Positions 22,772 through 34,266 of a stretch of DNA of 64,000 bases are shown piece by piece. The notes beneath the pieces are model-generated. The model was not told where the DNA came from and searched no databases. It saw only the letters and a program-made list of their open reading frames with translations. Location: positions 372,001 through 436,000 of the forward strand of contig KN880432.1 of the NCBI GenBank assembly GCA_000934385.1, written 5' to 3'. The DNA comes from Cylindrobasidium torrendii FP15055 ss-10 (lineage: Eukaryota; Basidiomycota; Agaricomycetes; Agaricales; Physalacriaceae). Numbering within the stretch: position 1 is the stretch's first letter; the number at the start of each line of letters is the position of its first letter. The position numbers and the translations under genes are program-made.

Positions 22772-23939
22772 TCACAACTTCGATGTCGACTTCCTCATTG
22801 GCCTAAACTCTGGTTTCTTCTTTTCTTTCATTGCCGCGAAAATGATTGGCATGTCCTTTATCTGGTGTTAGCCAAGGCCTATTAAGGAGAAACAATAAAG
22901 GCCCCTACATTGGTTTGGAGGGCAACGCTATTCCACACCGCCGTGTATTCCAGATTGTCCCGAATACTTCATAATGTCAGTGCAACGAACAAGCAAACAG
23001 ACAACTGCAGCACACCTGTGGTCGATAGCATGACTGATGATCTGTTTCGTTCCATTCACTGCCACGGGACTCCGACTAGCAATGACTTCGGCGAGCTTGA
23101 GGGCTGCTCCCACAACCTCCTCCATACCTCCTTCGACGGTCCGTGAGATAAAGCCCATCCGTTCGGCCGTCTTTGCATCGAACGGTAGCGAACTATATGC
23201 GTATTCCCGAACCAGAGACAGGTTTCCACAGACTTTCGGCAGGAATGCCAGGGTGCCTATATCTGCTGCAAGCCCGACTTCGGTTTCCTTCATATCGTTT
23301 GCATAAGCTTGGTGCGTGGATACAACAATGAGTAAGCACCTTGATGCAAAAAGAGGCGTTCGAGGCAGAATACCGAATGTCGCAGGCACACATTATGTCA
23401 ATTCCTAGCCCAAGAACAAGACCATGGACAGCTGCAATGACGGGAATTGGACAGCGTGCGGGAGCGCCGATGGAGGATTGAAATTCACGAATGAACTGGG
23501 CCAGTGCGACGCCGCTCCTCGCACCATCTGCTTCGCCCGAGGTGGGTGCGCTTGAGAGGCTGGACACTAGCATGAGTTTGAGAAATGCTGTAGTCAAGTT
23601 CCTAGAGAGGGCTCACGGTCTATGCCACCACAGAATAGCTTTGGAATGCTGGAGGAGAGAACGATGGCGCGTACATCTGTCTCACGCCGAGAGAGTCGAT
23701 CAAATAGCTGCCCATACTCGGTCCAAAACCTTTATGAAGTTGTTCAGAGCTTGTGAAGGCATAGCAGGACCACGCTTACTGGAGGTCGAAAGCGTTGACT
23801 GGCTTCCTAGGGCGTCTGCGTCAGTAGATGCTCGTCCATTGAAATTGACCTATAATCCTGACTTTGATAGCTGTACATGGTACACGTAGGGTATAGGCTC
23901 GGATACCAGCAAATTGTTGGTCGAAAATGTGCTGGCCAT
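22772..23939 (-). CDS. Peroxisomal delta3,5-delta2,4-dienoyl-CoA isomerase (ECH1/Dci1 type)
   Basis: Crotonase-fold enzyme that isomerises 3,5-dienoyl-CoA to 2,4-dienoyl-CoA during beta-oxidation of unsaturated fatty acids. The start at 23939 reads MASTFSTNNLLVSEP. After several short introns the protein shows LFCGGIDLSSL (CoA/oxyanion region), PIPVIAAVHGLVLGLGIDIM, ACDIRYSASNASF, and EVEVGLAADIGTLAFLPKV. The acidic residues in EVEVGLAADIG match the catalytic Asp/Glu pair of the ECH1 family and separate it from plain hydratases. The final exon, spliced after ALQTN, ends RKSTSKL. SKL is a type 1 peroxisomal targeting signal. The last splice must occur; without it the tail and signal are lost. 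Confidence 0.88.
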
Positions 23940-24361
23940 GATGAGAGGAGGAAGGAAGGAGATCAGACGCGTTGTTAATCACGGCTGTCGGCAACTTCCA
24001 ATCACATTACCGAAAGCGAGTGTGGGGTAAATGTATTGCTACCGCGATGAAGCGCTAGCGGCACCGGTGCTCTTTCCTGGCGCTTTCACATCTCAAAACT
24101 ATTCAAAATGAGTTAAGCTGTTGTTGAGTTGAATATCCCCATAATCTTAGATATTTGGGCTTATACGACATTGAGGATGTACACCTTGTCTTTCTCAGTA
24201 CACTACACTGTATCGTCAATTTTGCATGTTACAGCCCACAGGTTCGTCTACCATAATTTGACACTATAGTGGGTTTTCCTTCAACGGGTCGCCATCGCGC
24301 TTCCGAACTCGACGAATCTCTCCGACCAAAGTTGACAACCAATGTTCAACTAGAGGCGTTG
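23940..24361. other. Intergenic region
   Basis: Promoter side of the isomerase gene and 3' flank of the MYND gene, both minus strand. Nothing recognisable is coded. Confidence 0.5.
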
Positions 24362-26864
24362 TTAACAGGCCGTAACACAAATTTGAAAAAGAACCTGAAG
24401 ACTCGCCCTGAGATAATACTCTTCTGGATCCTTGAACTCAGGAAGGGCTGAGAAGGGGGCCTCGAGTGGAGAGTAGCAACGCTAGTGTTGAGATGAGCTC
24501 AGTACCGGTAGGTGTATCGTGGCTGGAGCGCTTACTGGAGAGACTATCGTATGAACAGTTTTACGTTGCAGGCCCCCATCACGAAGTATCTGCTTGATGC
24601 CTTGCTTCTCGAGGTAGGTTTCAAAGGCTCCAGAATTGTCATATTCGACAGTAAATGCATCATTGTATGCCAATGACAGCCTCAGGGAGCCTAAGTGGTT
24701 TCCAGATATCAGATGCAAAATTTCATGGCGAACCAACTTCAAATAACTTACCATCCACTTTATCTTTTGGCAAGCCTAATCGACTCCAGCTATCCGGATT
24801 AGGGATCTGAGTTACGTCATCACAATGAATACCACGTCTCTGGCCCAAGTCATGGACTTATACTCACATTTCCGTCCGCCTTCATCTTTTGAATGATCCT
24901 TGATAAGCTCTTCCCGGCGGGTCTGGCCCCGTTCCTATCGTCTCCTGCCCAGTTCATCGAATACCCCAAGAGGGTTGCGAATGGTGTTGGTTTGAGGAGA
25001 GGACCCCAGGCGGTCAGGACAGCTTGCAGGCCACCATAATATGGGTCAATGGTGTTGTTCGCTTCGATACGATCGAATTGTTGTGTAGCAAGCATGTGCA
25101 ATCCTGTAGCTGCGAACTTTCCTGCCTGAAGGTTGCGAGAAAATTCGAGCAGGCCCATATTCGAGAGCTTGAAGTCAACATGGAATCGTTGAAGGCGATC
25201 TGAAAACTCGCGTAGCTGATCTGTCATGAAGAAGTAGAAACAGCCATAGGTGTCAGAAGCTGGTGCTCCATGTGCCTGCCCAGCAGCAATAACCTCGACA
25301 GGACTGCGCGCAGAAGATTGGTCTTTAGTGTTTGATAGTGCATATTGGCTATGGGACGTACTCCCAAGTGCGAATTGGATCCGCCAGGTCGTTATCCAAC
25401 CTGTAGAGAACAGTAACCTATTCGGCCTATTGAACTCTTCTGAGGGAGCGCCGAAGGGTAAGATCAATCCTGAGCGGCGATACCCTTCCATGGCGAGACG
25501 ATGGGAGGGTCGCAAGCGACTCTGAACTCTATGATGACGATCGACTCGGCTGCTCGCAAGGCTATCCCACCCAAAAGTGAACTGTCAAGGGGGAAAGGTC
25601 TACATTGTAAGCCAACAACATACCGTACGTTCAAGTATTCCTGCTTCGCGTCGTCGTAATCGTAGTTGTTGGTATGGGAGCTGAGCAGCACATATTGACT
25701 AGTGTCTCGAACATTCTCCGGGGGCTCGGGGCGCGACATGGTGGTATGGCCTGGGATCAGTTTGGCATCACCCTCTTCCGAGTCTTGGAGGCGCTCCATG
25801 ATCATATCGTTCAGTATTACTTGGAATATGGTTTCATACCCTGCAGGAATGAAGGCAGAGTACCAAAGATGAAGTGCGACGTCGCAGGCGTTTCTTGCGA
25901 GATCCGCCGGTTTGGACAGTAGAGTCAGTAGCACCATGATACGCACAAGGACTAGTGGGTCCTTGTCGTTCATCAAAATAGTCAATTTTCCATTGTACTC
26001 CCCAGGTAGGGAATTGATGGTCTTTATGACGCTGCGTAGATCTCCAGAAGCTATCATACCACCCGAGAAGTTAGACTATGTGAGTTAGGTGCAAGAAAGT
26101 CTTTACCGGCGAAGGCTAAATCGAGATCTCTGTCGCTGTCATTCTCGTTTTTCGAAAGATTTACAACGTCCATGGCGGGCATAGCACCCCAACTTTGGGT
26201 TCTCTGAGTACCGTTGTGCCCACATAGTAGGGCGCAAACACGTACGCTGTTTGACCCAGCCCAAGTGGATGTGCAGCCGCAAGCCAATTCGCGCTGTCGG
26301 TGCCCGTAACAAACGATGGGTCGCGTTTTTGACGAATCCAGTCAGGTAGCCAGTATTCCTCAAGCAGCGGATTCTTGCAGTCTAATGGAGGATGAGAGAA
26401 AAATCACCTTTTCTCGAGCACACTCGCCCCGCTTGTGAACCTTCCAATGTGCAACCTGACATTCCTACACACTGTATGAATCGCTCCGATAATATGGGTA
26501 GGGTTGATGTTCAACTTGCCTTTGAGCAGTATAGAACAAGCTTGCATCTTCCGCACAATGCCCCCTGGGTCTCTTTCCTGCAGCCCCGATTCGCACAGGG
26601 CGTGCGTTCCATTGCCATAAGAGCCTGTCTGCTGACAAGATGCTCGTCACTCAGTAGGAACGCCAGCCGCAAGTCGAGCGAATTGGAGCCCAATTCGGCC
26701 AGGAATAAATCATAGTCCTCAGGATCATCCTTGAATGAGTTTTTCGCGAAATAGTCCTTTGCTTCCACGAGCTTCTCGTCCAAGCTGGCCAGAAGGGCAA
26801 GGCGCTCACCCAGTCGAATGAAGGTGAGCTCCTCGTCCTCCTGCTGCAAGTTTATCGCCGACAT
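24362..26864 (-). CDS. MYND zinc-finger protein with DUF4470-like region
   Basis: The minus-strand start at 26864 gives MSAINLQQEDEEL. After a helical N-terminal region comes a MYND finger: CANRGCRKETQGALCGRC, KLVLYCSK, and, joined across an intron, ECQVAHWKVHKRGEC. The middle segment SGDLRSVIKTINSLPGEYNG, followed by KLTILMNDKDPLVLVRIMVL, resembles the DUF4470 domain often seen in fungal MYND proteins (recognised by pattern). A long C-terminal region follows (about 220 residues in one exon, e.g. TYGCFYFFMTDQLREF, LSNMGLLEFSRNL). A last exon ends ALPEFKDPEEYYLRASL, stopping at 24362; that final splice is inferred. Such proteins are common and expanded in Agaricomycetes; the molecular role is unknown. 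Confidence 0.75.
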
Positions 26865-27240
26865 GATGGTAGAAGGCTAAGCACGTCGATCTTCTCACGG
26901 TCCTGCCACGGTCGGCCATCATGCATTGAGCCTCCATCAAGTCCTACGGATGGTACTTAAAGTTAGAGTCAGTTCATTATCAATGACAGTTACAAAGACA
27001 GTTGTATATGGCTAGCTAGCAGAGTCGGAAAAGGGGATATATGGACTATGTAGGTAAGTGAGTATGTATGCATGTAGGGATTGTGTGTGAATACTAAATA
27101 GTGAAAACCGGGTCACCTTCGTGAGCACCGACTTGTGAGGGAAATGCAAAACGCGACACAAAAAAAACACAACAAAAAGAAAGCAATAAATATCCGACCC
27201 GCGCGACGCCGTCTGGGGTTAAAGCATAATGCGTAGGGCC
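26865..27240. other. Intergenic region
   Basis: Holds the promoter side of the MYND gene and the 3' flank of GRR1. A run of A with CAAAAAAAACACAACAAAAA near 27160 is a possible poly(A)-signal-rich area on the opposite strand. No gene is seen. Confidence 0.5.
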
Positions 27241-30156
27241 TCAGCGCCTTGTATTACCACTGGTACCAGCCTGCACCCCGGTGGATGTTGCTCCATTCCT
27301 CGGCGGGGATCTAGCAAACTGAAGCAGCAGCGAGTTGGCATAGTGTTCGGCCACATTCAGCGTTTCTCTCAGACCTCGGCGCCCATGGCGGCCCCGCCCG
27401 TCGTTATCCTGTTGCCTATCTCTCTCCCTCTCAGTGTGCCGTTCTTCTCTTGGGCGATCCCTCTCCCTCTCCCCATGCCTGTCGTTCCATTCCATATCCC
27501 GGTCCCGGTCGCCGACTATCGTGGACGCAGTAGGAGATCCAGGCTCCTCAATCGGCCATGTTGCCCCCGCGCCAGCACCTAAATCAACTTGGCTTCTCTC
27601 TCGTTCACTTCCACTTGCGCTCACAACCTCGAAGCTTGTCGTCGAACTCCCGGCAAGCCATAGAGACGGCCGCTCCGTTCGTAGACGCTCTACTCTCTGC
27701 GTTTCCCCACCCCTCGATTGTTCTCCGTGTTGGCGGTGCTGTGGAAAATGCTCATGGCCGCGTCTCATTGCATATGAATCTTGGACGTGTTGCTGGTGCC
27801 CATTGCGCGGTTCACGATGGGCTTGTCCGTGTCCTTCTCTCGCCCTCTGTCCACGGCCGATGTCGTCGTACGCTTGGGCCTGCATCCCGACAGGATCAGA
27901 CACCCTGCGCGAACCTACCAACGTCCCGCCCCGACTCCCGGTTGGCAGCGGTGGTAGTGGTGGCGAAGCTGTACGCTCGACAATGGGCCAAATGTCCGCC
28001 AAAGTCCTTTCTGATGGCCTTTGACTCGTCTGATGGTAGTGTCGGTGACGATCCTCGTTCTGGTGGCGGTGGCGATCACCGTTCTGGTGATTGTACGGGT
28101 CGTTGCGGGAAGACGACGCAAGCTGTGCATTCAGACGGTCCGTCGCAGCATGGAGGTTGAGCATCGTCGACGTCTCTCCAGGAGGGAGTTGTGGTAGCCC
28201 CCGTGATCCCCAAGGCCGACGTGGAAGCGGTCCCGGGTCGACCTCTTCTTCCTCTTCGTCGGGTTCTGGCACATCTTGGCCGTCATCCTCGTCGTAGACC
28301 TCTTCCCCTTCTCCCTCTTCCACTTCTCCCTCTTCGTAGTCATCATCATCGTAGTCGGTATCATCCGTACCATTTAACTCAGTGATGCGGTCGAAGAGCT
28401 CCGTGAGAAATGCGCGTAGATTTGTCACGCCCTTGCCTGAAAACACGCAGAAGGCCGTGACCTGGTTCGAATTGAAATCCTTTTGACCAGTTTTAGTAAT
28501 GGATTTCTGCTGCGTAGGATCACTCACACTAGGCGCTGGCCGACAGAATTGTTGGAGCTCAGGTTGCCTGAATGCGGGAACGCCGGTCAGGCTGAGATGA
28601 GTGAGCTTGTGTAGCTTCTGAAGGAGGAAGTGGATAGCCATAACAGTGACCTGGTCACAGTACGAGAGATGGATGCGCTCCAATGTCGAATGGCGCTCTG
28701 CTAATGCGTAGACAGCCTCGTCTGTGATGTTGCTCACACGGACCAGACCAATGCGCCGTAACTTTGACAAATTTGCCAATTCGAAGACCGCGAGGTCAGT
28801 CAACTTAGTACAATCTGGGTAGCGTCAGAAACAGTCACACTGGGTGGAGATGTACAACTGACTCGCAAAGTCAACATAGCGTAAGCGAACGCAGGAGCGT
28901 GCCAGTGTCCGCACGGCGCGATCCGATATCTTGTCGGCGTGGCCGAGGTGGAGGTAATGCAAATAGCGACCGAGTTTGCAGATGGCCTCGAGGCCCTTGT
29001 CGGTGATCTGGCTGCACTTCGGTAGACTAAGATTGCGGATTCGCGGCGCGTGGGAAATGATGCCTTCGATGGCCTCGTCTGTGATCTTGGAACAGGCGGT
29101 GAGGTCGAGCATGCGCATATGTTCAAGCATACGATTGCCGAGGATGAGAGGGGGAAGTTCTTCCGCAGGTTTATTGTTGGGAAACGGGTTGTTATTGTCG
29201 ATAACGGGATTTTGTTTGTGTGGGACCGGGAAGGCAAGATCGGTAAGGAGTTCGCAATGCGCGAAGCGGAGTTCGCGAACGTTGTCGCAGTGGAGCCAGA
29301 TCTGCCGGATGGCATTGTCGGTAATCAACTTGCAGTGGTTGATGTCAATTTCAAGCAGCAATGGGCAAGACGTGGCTAGCGCTTGGATGGATTGGTCGGT
29401 GAGAGATTCAAGGTGCGACATCTTGATACGGCGCATCTGCGGACAGTTGCGCGCAACCTCCATAATAGCCGCATCAGTCACAAGCGAGCACCCGGTCAGG
29501 TTGAGGCCTTGTATGCGGGGTGCTGTGCGCGCGACGCCGATGATCAGATCGTCAGTCACAGACCGGACGCCACTGGCATCGATTGCCACGAGGTTGGTGA
29601 AGTTGGGAATGACCTGGGCGAGAGTGGCGGACGACAGTTTGTTGCAGCCGACGAGGGTTAGGCGTTCGAGGCGGACGCAGCTGACAAAGTTGGCAAACAC
29701 TTGGTCGGTGAGTCGGTCCGAGAGGGCGAGGAAGTTGAGGCGGCGGACAAATCCGGCGTAGGTGAACGTCTGGTTGGGGGACGCAAGGATGCGTGAGATG
29801 CGAGAGAGCGTTTGGCCATGGTCGATCGTGGGTTTGTACCACAGCAGCTCGACAGAGCATTCACACCACGCCCTACACACGCGCAGCGTCGAGTATAGAT
29901 CACGCAGTGAATGCAGCTGGCGGAACACCTGGATCAAGATCTCTGCCGGCAGCTGCAATATCGGCGACTGGGAGAACGGCACGGTCGGTGTCGGCGCCGG
30001 ATGCAAACGTTTGGTAGACCATTGGGCAGGGGAGAACACGAGCGGCTGGTCGACTTCATCGGCTTCGTCGTCCGAGAATGAGGCAATTGACGGGGGACGG
30101 GGGCGGTGGACCATGATGGTTCTGGTTGAGATCCTGCTGGAACCAGGTGCGATCAT
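27241..30156 (-). CDS. GRR1: SCF F-box/leucine-rich-repeat protein Grr1
   Basis: Substrate receptor of the SCF-Grr1 ubiquitin ligase, which in yeasts targets G1 cyclins and nutrient regulators. Two exons split near 28815-28850 encode about 960 residues. The F-box is ILQLPAEILIQVFRQLHS with CRAWCECSVELLW. A long LRR array of about 13 cysteine-containing repeats follows (LTLVGCNKLSSATLAQ, LDLTACSKITDEAIEG, LSLPKCSQITDKGLEA, IHLSYCDQVTVMAIHF). A conserved CVFSGKGVTNLRAFLTELFD segment comes after the LRRs, as in fungal Grr1. The C-terminus is a long disordered region with an acidic patch (28230-28380) and Arg/Asp/His/Glu-rich stretches. The first ATG is at 30156; a second in frame at 30114 (MVHRPRPPS) is also plausible. 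Confidence 0.93.
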
Positions 30157-30234
30157 TTAGGCTTGCTTTCTTCAGTACCTTTTGGTACATACCCATTCGC
30201 GCCTCAACCTAGTAAGGCGAAATTTCGAGCGTTC

Positions 30235-30664
30235 ATGTCTACTACCATTGAATGCGGGCCCGAATTCTACGAGAAACGGCGCCGGGAATGGCTCACACCA
30301 AAACCGAACAAGCCACCCGCATCATCTCCGCCCGCGGCGGTATTGCAAACTCGACAGCGGCTTGCAGAGATCCTCGACAATCCCAAAAGAGCACACACCG
30401 AGGCAGCCTGGCGGGAAGCACTCAAAAATGTTTGGTCCAGCTTTGGAAGTGGCCGTGCACTTTCATGGCCATTACCAATGACACTGGTCGTGCGTTGTTT
30501 TCTCACTCAGACTCTCAAAAACTTCCTTTGTGATTCTTTTCTCCCAGATCAGGCTGGCCCACGTAGCCTGGGTCCGCGATAACACTTGGCCAGCTGGACA
30601 AGTAGCGCCTGACCCGGACGATGAACTACCGCCGGAGCCAACACCACATCGACGGCGGCAGTGA
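30235..30664 (+). CDS. Gag1-like clamp (DUF4050-type) small protein
   Basis: A small protein of about 120 residues. It starts MSTTIECGPEFYEKRRREWL at 30235 (an upstream in-frame ATG at 30163 exists). One intron joins LPMTL to IRLAHVAWVRDNTWPAGQV at a CAG acceptor near 30552. The stop is at 30664, after a proline/arginine tail. The pattern of a helix with W-L-T-P, then a helical W-x-x-x segment, then PLxLVxxxxxxWVRDxTWPxGxVAPDxDDE matches my recollection of the fungal Gag1-like clamp/DUF4050 domain; this is inferred. Its function is unknown. The gene is head-to-head with GRR1, 78 bases apart. Confidence 0.6.
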
Positions 30665-30811
30665 GCACGATCGTTTCGCGCGCAGGCGCGCCTGTAATTC
30701 GACACAAAAGAGCGCACTACCAGGAAAGAGGCCCGTCCGGTCCAGGCGATGATCATGATGGATTTCAGTGATATAGCGGCGCGTATATAGACTAGGATAG
30801 CGACAGAACTC

Positions 30812-31243
30812 TCATCGTCCGCCCGGGGCCACCTACTTCATCATTAGCTTCTGCACCCTGTATATGCGCAACCTACTCACCAAAATAACACCATCCCCAC
30901 GAACGAAGAGCATTTCTGATTTGCGTTTTGCCATCTACCCATAACATCAGTCACCAAGCGCGTTCTATATGTTATTCACGCACGCTGACGGCCCCGGTGC
31001 CCTCTGTCTGTCCCTCTGGAAGGTCTACAATCATAATCGTCTCTTCAACATCGCTTAATATGAGGTTCATGTGGCCATCGTAAGCCTGCATGGCCATGAG
31101 AATAGCACCTCGAAGAGAGACAGGCAACGCACGTGCAGAACACCAGACAATTCCCTATCCCCGCGCAACTTCACGAATACACGCTCGCTTAGCGACAGGC
31201 GAATAAGGTCGAACGGTTCTTGGATGCCCGACGCGATGTCCAT
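30812..31243 (-). CDS. LSM3: U6 snRNA-associated Sm-like protein LSm3
   Basis: Member of the LSm2-8 ring on U6 snRNA (splicing) and the LSm1-7 ring (mRNA decay). Three exons on the minus strand: [20 protein letters not shown] with RELSGVLH (Sm1 motif); [20 protein letters not shown] to GTGAVSV; then [16 protein letters not shown] (Sm2 motif) and, after a fourth short piece, VAPGGR with a stop at 30812. The start [13 protein letters not shown] at 31243 gives a normal N-terminus. The frame stays open upstream to 31336, but that would overlap the start of the divergent U1-C gene. Reading through the second intron would stop after SVRE and lose Sm2, so the intron is functionally required. Confidence 0.9.
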
Positions 31244-31334
31244 GAAGGGCGGTCGAGAGTGATTTATAGACCACAGCTGAAATTGATCGGTCACTCGATT
31301 TGGAACGTCCGCCTTTCCTCCTCCTTCTACCATC

Positions 31335-32175
31335 ATGCCAGTGCGTACTCACCCTTCTCCATGCCAAATTGCTCAGATTTCCACCGTAGAAACACTATTG
31401 TGACTATTGCGATGTTTTCTTGACACACGACTCCACTTCTGGTGCGCCTGCCTTTACATGTATACACCCAGGCTAACCCACATCTGCGCGTAGTCCGCAA
31501 GGCCCACAATAGCGGACGCAATCACCTGTCTAACGTTCGGGACTACTATGCTTGTATGTTTTCCGAATATTTTAGATCTGATTGCTGACATACTATCGAG
31601 CTCTCGGACATGACAAGGCGCAAAGCATCATCGACCAAATCACTTCAGCATATGAATCAGGCAGTGGCCCACCACCCGGAGGCTTCGGGTTCGGTCCACA
31701 ACATCTCGCACCCGCCGTTCCAGGTGGAAATGGATTCGGCGGACCTCCAGGACCAGGAGGATTTGGTGGACGTGCGTTGCGACTGCTTATGTCTTCGCAC
31801 TCAAAGACTGACGCGTCCTTAGCGCGACCTCCCTTTCCCCCAATGATGGGTGGGGCCCCACCCTTCCCACCTTCCGGGTTCCCGGGCGGCGCGCCCCCCT
31901 TCCCTCCGAACGGTGGTGCCATGCCGCCGTTCCCCCCGAATGCACCTCCGTTTGCACCGAGCATGCGCCCACCGTTCGCACCCAACGGTGCACCAGTAGG
32001 AATGGGTGGTCCGCCGCCAAACATGGGACCTCCAGGAATGGGAGGCCCCACGATGAATGGTTCGGCTATGAACGTTAGCCCGCCGCCAAACGCAGGGCCT
32101 CCGATGGAAAGTGGACCACCAGGCTCTGGCCCGGCGATACATCCAGACCGTCTGAGAATGATGGGTTCTAGATAG
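31335..32175 (+). CDS. YHC1: U1 small nuclear ribonucleoprotein C
   Basis: U1-C stabilises the U1 snRNA:5' splice-site duplex at the first step of splice-site recognition. The first coding exon is only six bases (ATG CCA, 31335-31340), followed by a 49-base intron to 31389. Exon 2 (31390-31441) encodes [17 protein letters not shown], exon 3 (from 31494) [20 protein letters not shown]; together they form the matrin-type C2H2 zinc finger. Exon 4 (from 31601) encodes [20 protein letters not shown], and after a further intron (about 31769-31821) the protein continues as a long Pro/Gly/Met-rich tail ending RLRMMGSR. The proline-rich tail is typical of U1-C, here about 140 residues. It shares a divergent promoter with LSM3. 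Confidence 0.93.
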
Positions 32176-32353
32176 ATGTGCAGGCTCCACGAGTCCCGTA
32201 TACTTGTTGATAGGTTTTCTGTATCCTTCAGTGGTCAATGTTGAACGTGCATGAGCACTTGCGTTTCTGGCAATTCATGTAGGGCTGCGTTCAAAATTAT
32301 TTTGCATCTCCGTCAGACTAAGTAGATTCTTTGAAGTGCGATGTTTGTGCGAA

Positions 32354-33588
32354 CTACAGCGAGAACAATGATACAGCATTTGCACCCCGTACACCCTCCT
32401 TGTCAGCATCACTCCAGCCTTGCACGTCCTCAATAGCCTCAAGGTTTTCCACCACACTCTTCCACTTTTCCACCGAGTTCAGAGGTGGGAAGAATGGATG
32501 GTCTGTCCCAAACAACATTCGTTTGCTTCCCTCTGAGCGGTTGGCAATCATCTTAGATGGAGTGATGTCCTTATAGCGAGCAGCCCGGGATAGCACCTCG
32601 GACGTGAAGCCCATCTCTTCTGGTCCATAAGACACTGCATCGAGATAAAGCTTGCCAACGTAATAACGCGCATCGTGCTTGAGGCGCGCAGCCACGAGCG
32701 GGTCGTGGTCGATGCAAGATGCCAAGCGTGATGAAAGCGCAGGGAGCGCGCCTCCGGAGTGTGCGAGCAGAAGCCGTAAATCGGGGAAACGGTCGAACAC
32801 GCCAGAGAGAATCAAACGCGTCGTTGCCTATGAGAGAATGAGTGGGTGTGGGCGTATGCAAAGAAACTACATACAATAGTCGTCTCGAATGGGAAGCCTA
32901 GTGCAAGCGGTAGAACATGCCCGTTTTCTTTTTCGCCAAAGGCAGAGTTCTCGACGCCGTAGTGTGGGTGAAGAAAAATGACCAGCCCTGCGGCTTCGAT
33001 AGCAGCCCATACTGGATCCAGCGCTTCGTCGTCGAGACCCTTGCCAAGGCCTCTGGTTCCCATAATGAGGCCCTTCAGATGCGGCGCCGCTGCGATTTGC
33101 TTGACATTCTCTAGTAGTGCATCCACGGAGACCGTAGGCACTAGCGGCAAAAGTCCAAAGCCATAGAGCCTCTTTGTTGTGGAATCTGGTATCGCTGGGC
33201 CTGTAGAGCAGTACTCCTCCAGGTCTGCGTTGAGTTCTGTGGCCATTTCTTGCGCTTGTGTAGGTGACAGAAAGTCAAGCCATGGATTCGCAGTGCTACG
33301 GCGCAAAGCATCAGGACATATAAAACGCTTGTGGTCGCATCCAGCGCACCTAACAACGGACACATCGATTCCGTGGCGATCCATGAACTTGAGCTTCTCC
33401 TCGCGGTCCCAGTATTGCGACCCAACTGGCCTGCCGCCGCTGGGCTCGTGGTCTAAAATCAAGAGACGCTCTTCACCACCGGTCCATGGGATAATGCGCG
33501 GGACAGCAGCGCGCGAGCGCAGCATCGTTGCATAGCGCGGAAGGTACACGTGTGTGTGTACGTCGACGAGAAGACGGGCGGCGCACAT
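32354..33588 (-). CDS. ACMSD-like amidohydrolase (decarboxylase family)
   Basis: Metal-dependent amidohydrolase of the 2-amino-3-carboxymuconate-6-semialdehyde decarboxylase group, which acts in tryptophan/kynurenine and related aromatic acid catabolism. The start MCAARLLVDVHTHVYLPRY at 33588 carries the HxH zinc ligands. Further sites are FLHPHYG, LLLAHSGGALPAL (His ligand) and MLFGTDHPFF (Asp ligand). Two introns: one before TANPWLDFLSP, which if retained stays in frame but inserts 18 residues, and one at FPFETTI. The length of about 380 residues matches the family. Whether the substrate is truly the muconate semialdehyde or another aromatic acid cannot be told from sequence. Confidence 0.85.
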
Positions 33589-34266
33589 GGCAGGAAAAGC
33601 AAGGAATGCGGACTTTATCGCCCATGGCCATTGTTATGATGGTCATGTACAGGAACTCAGGGCGATCGCATGATAAGACCCAAGAAGGAAGAATAGGCGA
33701 CCGGGTTTCTTAAGTGGTGAGTAAACCAAATGATGCAGAAATTAGCACTGTGTAACTTCCAGTAGGCAAGCGACTTATCCCTTCTGTCAAGGATTTTGGA
33801 CTCACATAGACTCACTCACATCTGTCACGTCGAAGGCGTTATGTCACACTTGTGCGCAACTTGGATACCATTCCCTACCATTTCCATCTTACTAGATCTC
33901 ACTCGGTTACACTTGCTGGAAGACGCGAATTGATCTCACAGAATGAGACCGCCGAATTGACACGGACCAGTACGCTAGCGAAGGTCTGCCCACTAGGAAG
34001 AACGAAAAGACACAGGCGTGAATTTCACGGCATTTGCTTTAAACCTTTGTATTCACTGACACTTGTTGACTTATAAGCAATAAATCTGGCATATCCTCAT
34101 CTACTCGAGCATACGCCTCGACGATTCCCCAATCTCGGCGGGGCATTGTCCGTGTAGTTGTCACGCAATGCTGACATCCATCCAGCTGACCAAGAATCGC
34201 GTCTATATAAATCACGATATAACGCGCCGTATCTCTGATTCATCCTCGTATCTCCCATCACCCACA
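33589..34266. other. Divergent intergenic region
   Basis: Shared upstream region of the amidohydrolase (minus) and reductase (plus) genes. It holds a TATATAAAT box for the reductase. No gene is seen in the rest. Confidence 0.5.
34204..34212 (+). promoter_or_regulatory. TATA-box candidate for the reductase gene
   Basis: TATATAAAT lies about 55-63 bases before the ATG at 34267, good spacing for a TATA-driven inducible gene. Confidence 0.5.

Noticed and set aside
27434..28160. Plus-strand frames of about 200 codons opposite GRR1
   Set aside because: They are antisense to the disordered GRR1 tail, whose frame is continuous and whose family is clear.
31262..31268. TATAAAT on the minus strand just before LSM3
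   Set aside because: It lies only about 20 bases before the preferred ATG, so a TATA-directed start would fall inside the coding region. Not called.
31593..32051. Gly/Pro-rich minus-strand frame opposite U1-C
   Set aside because: It is the antisense of the U1-C proline-rich tail, with no independent evidence.
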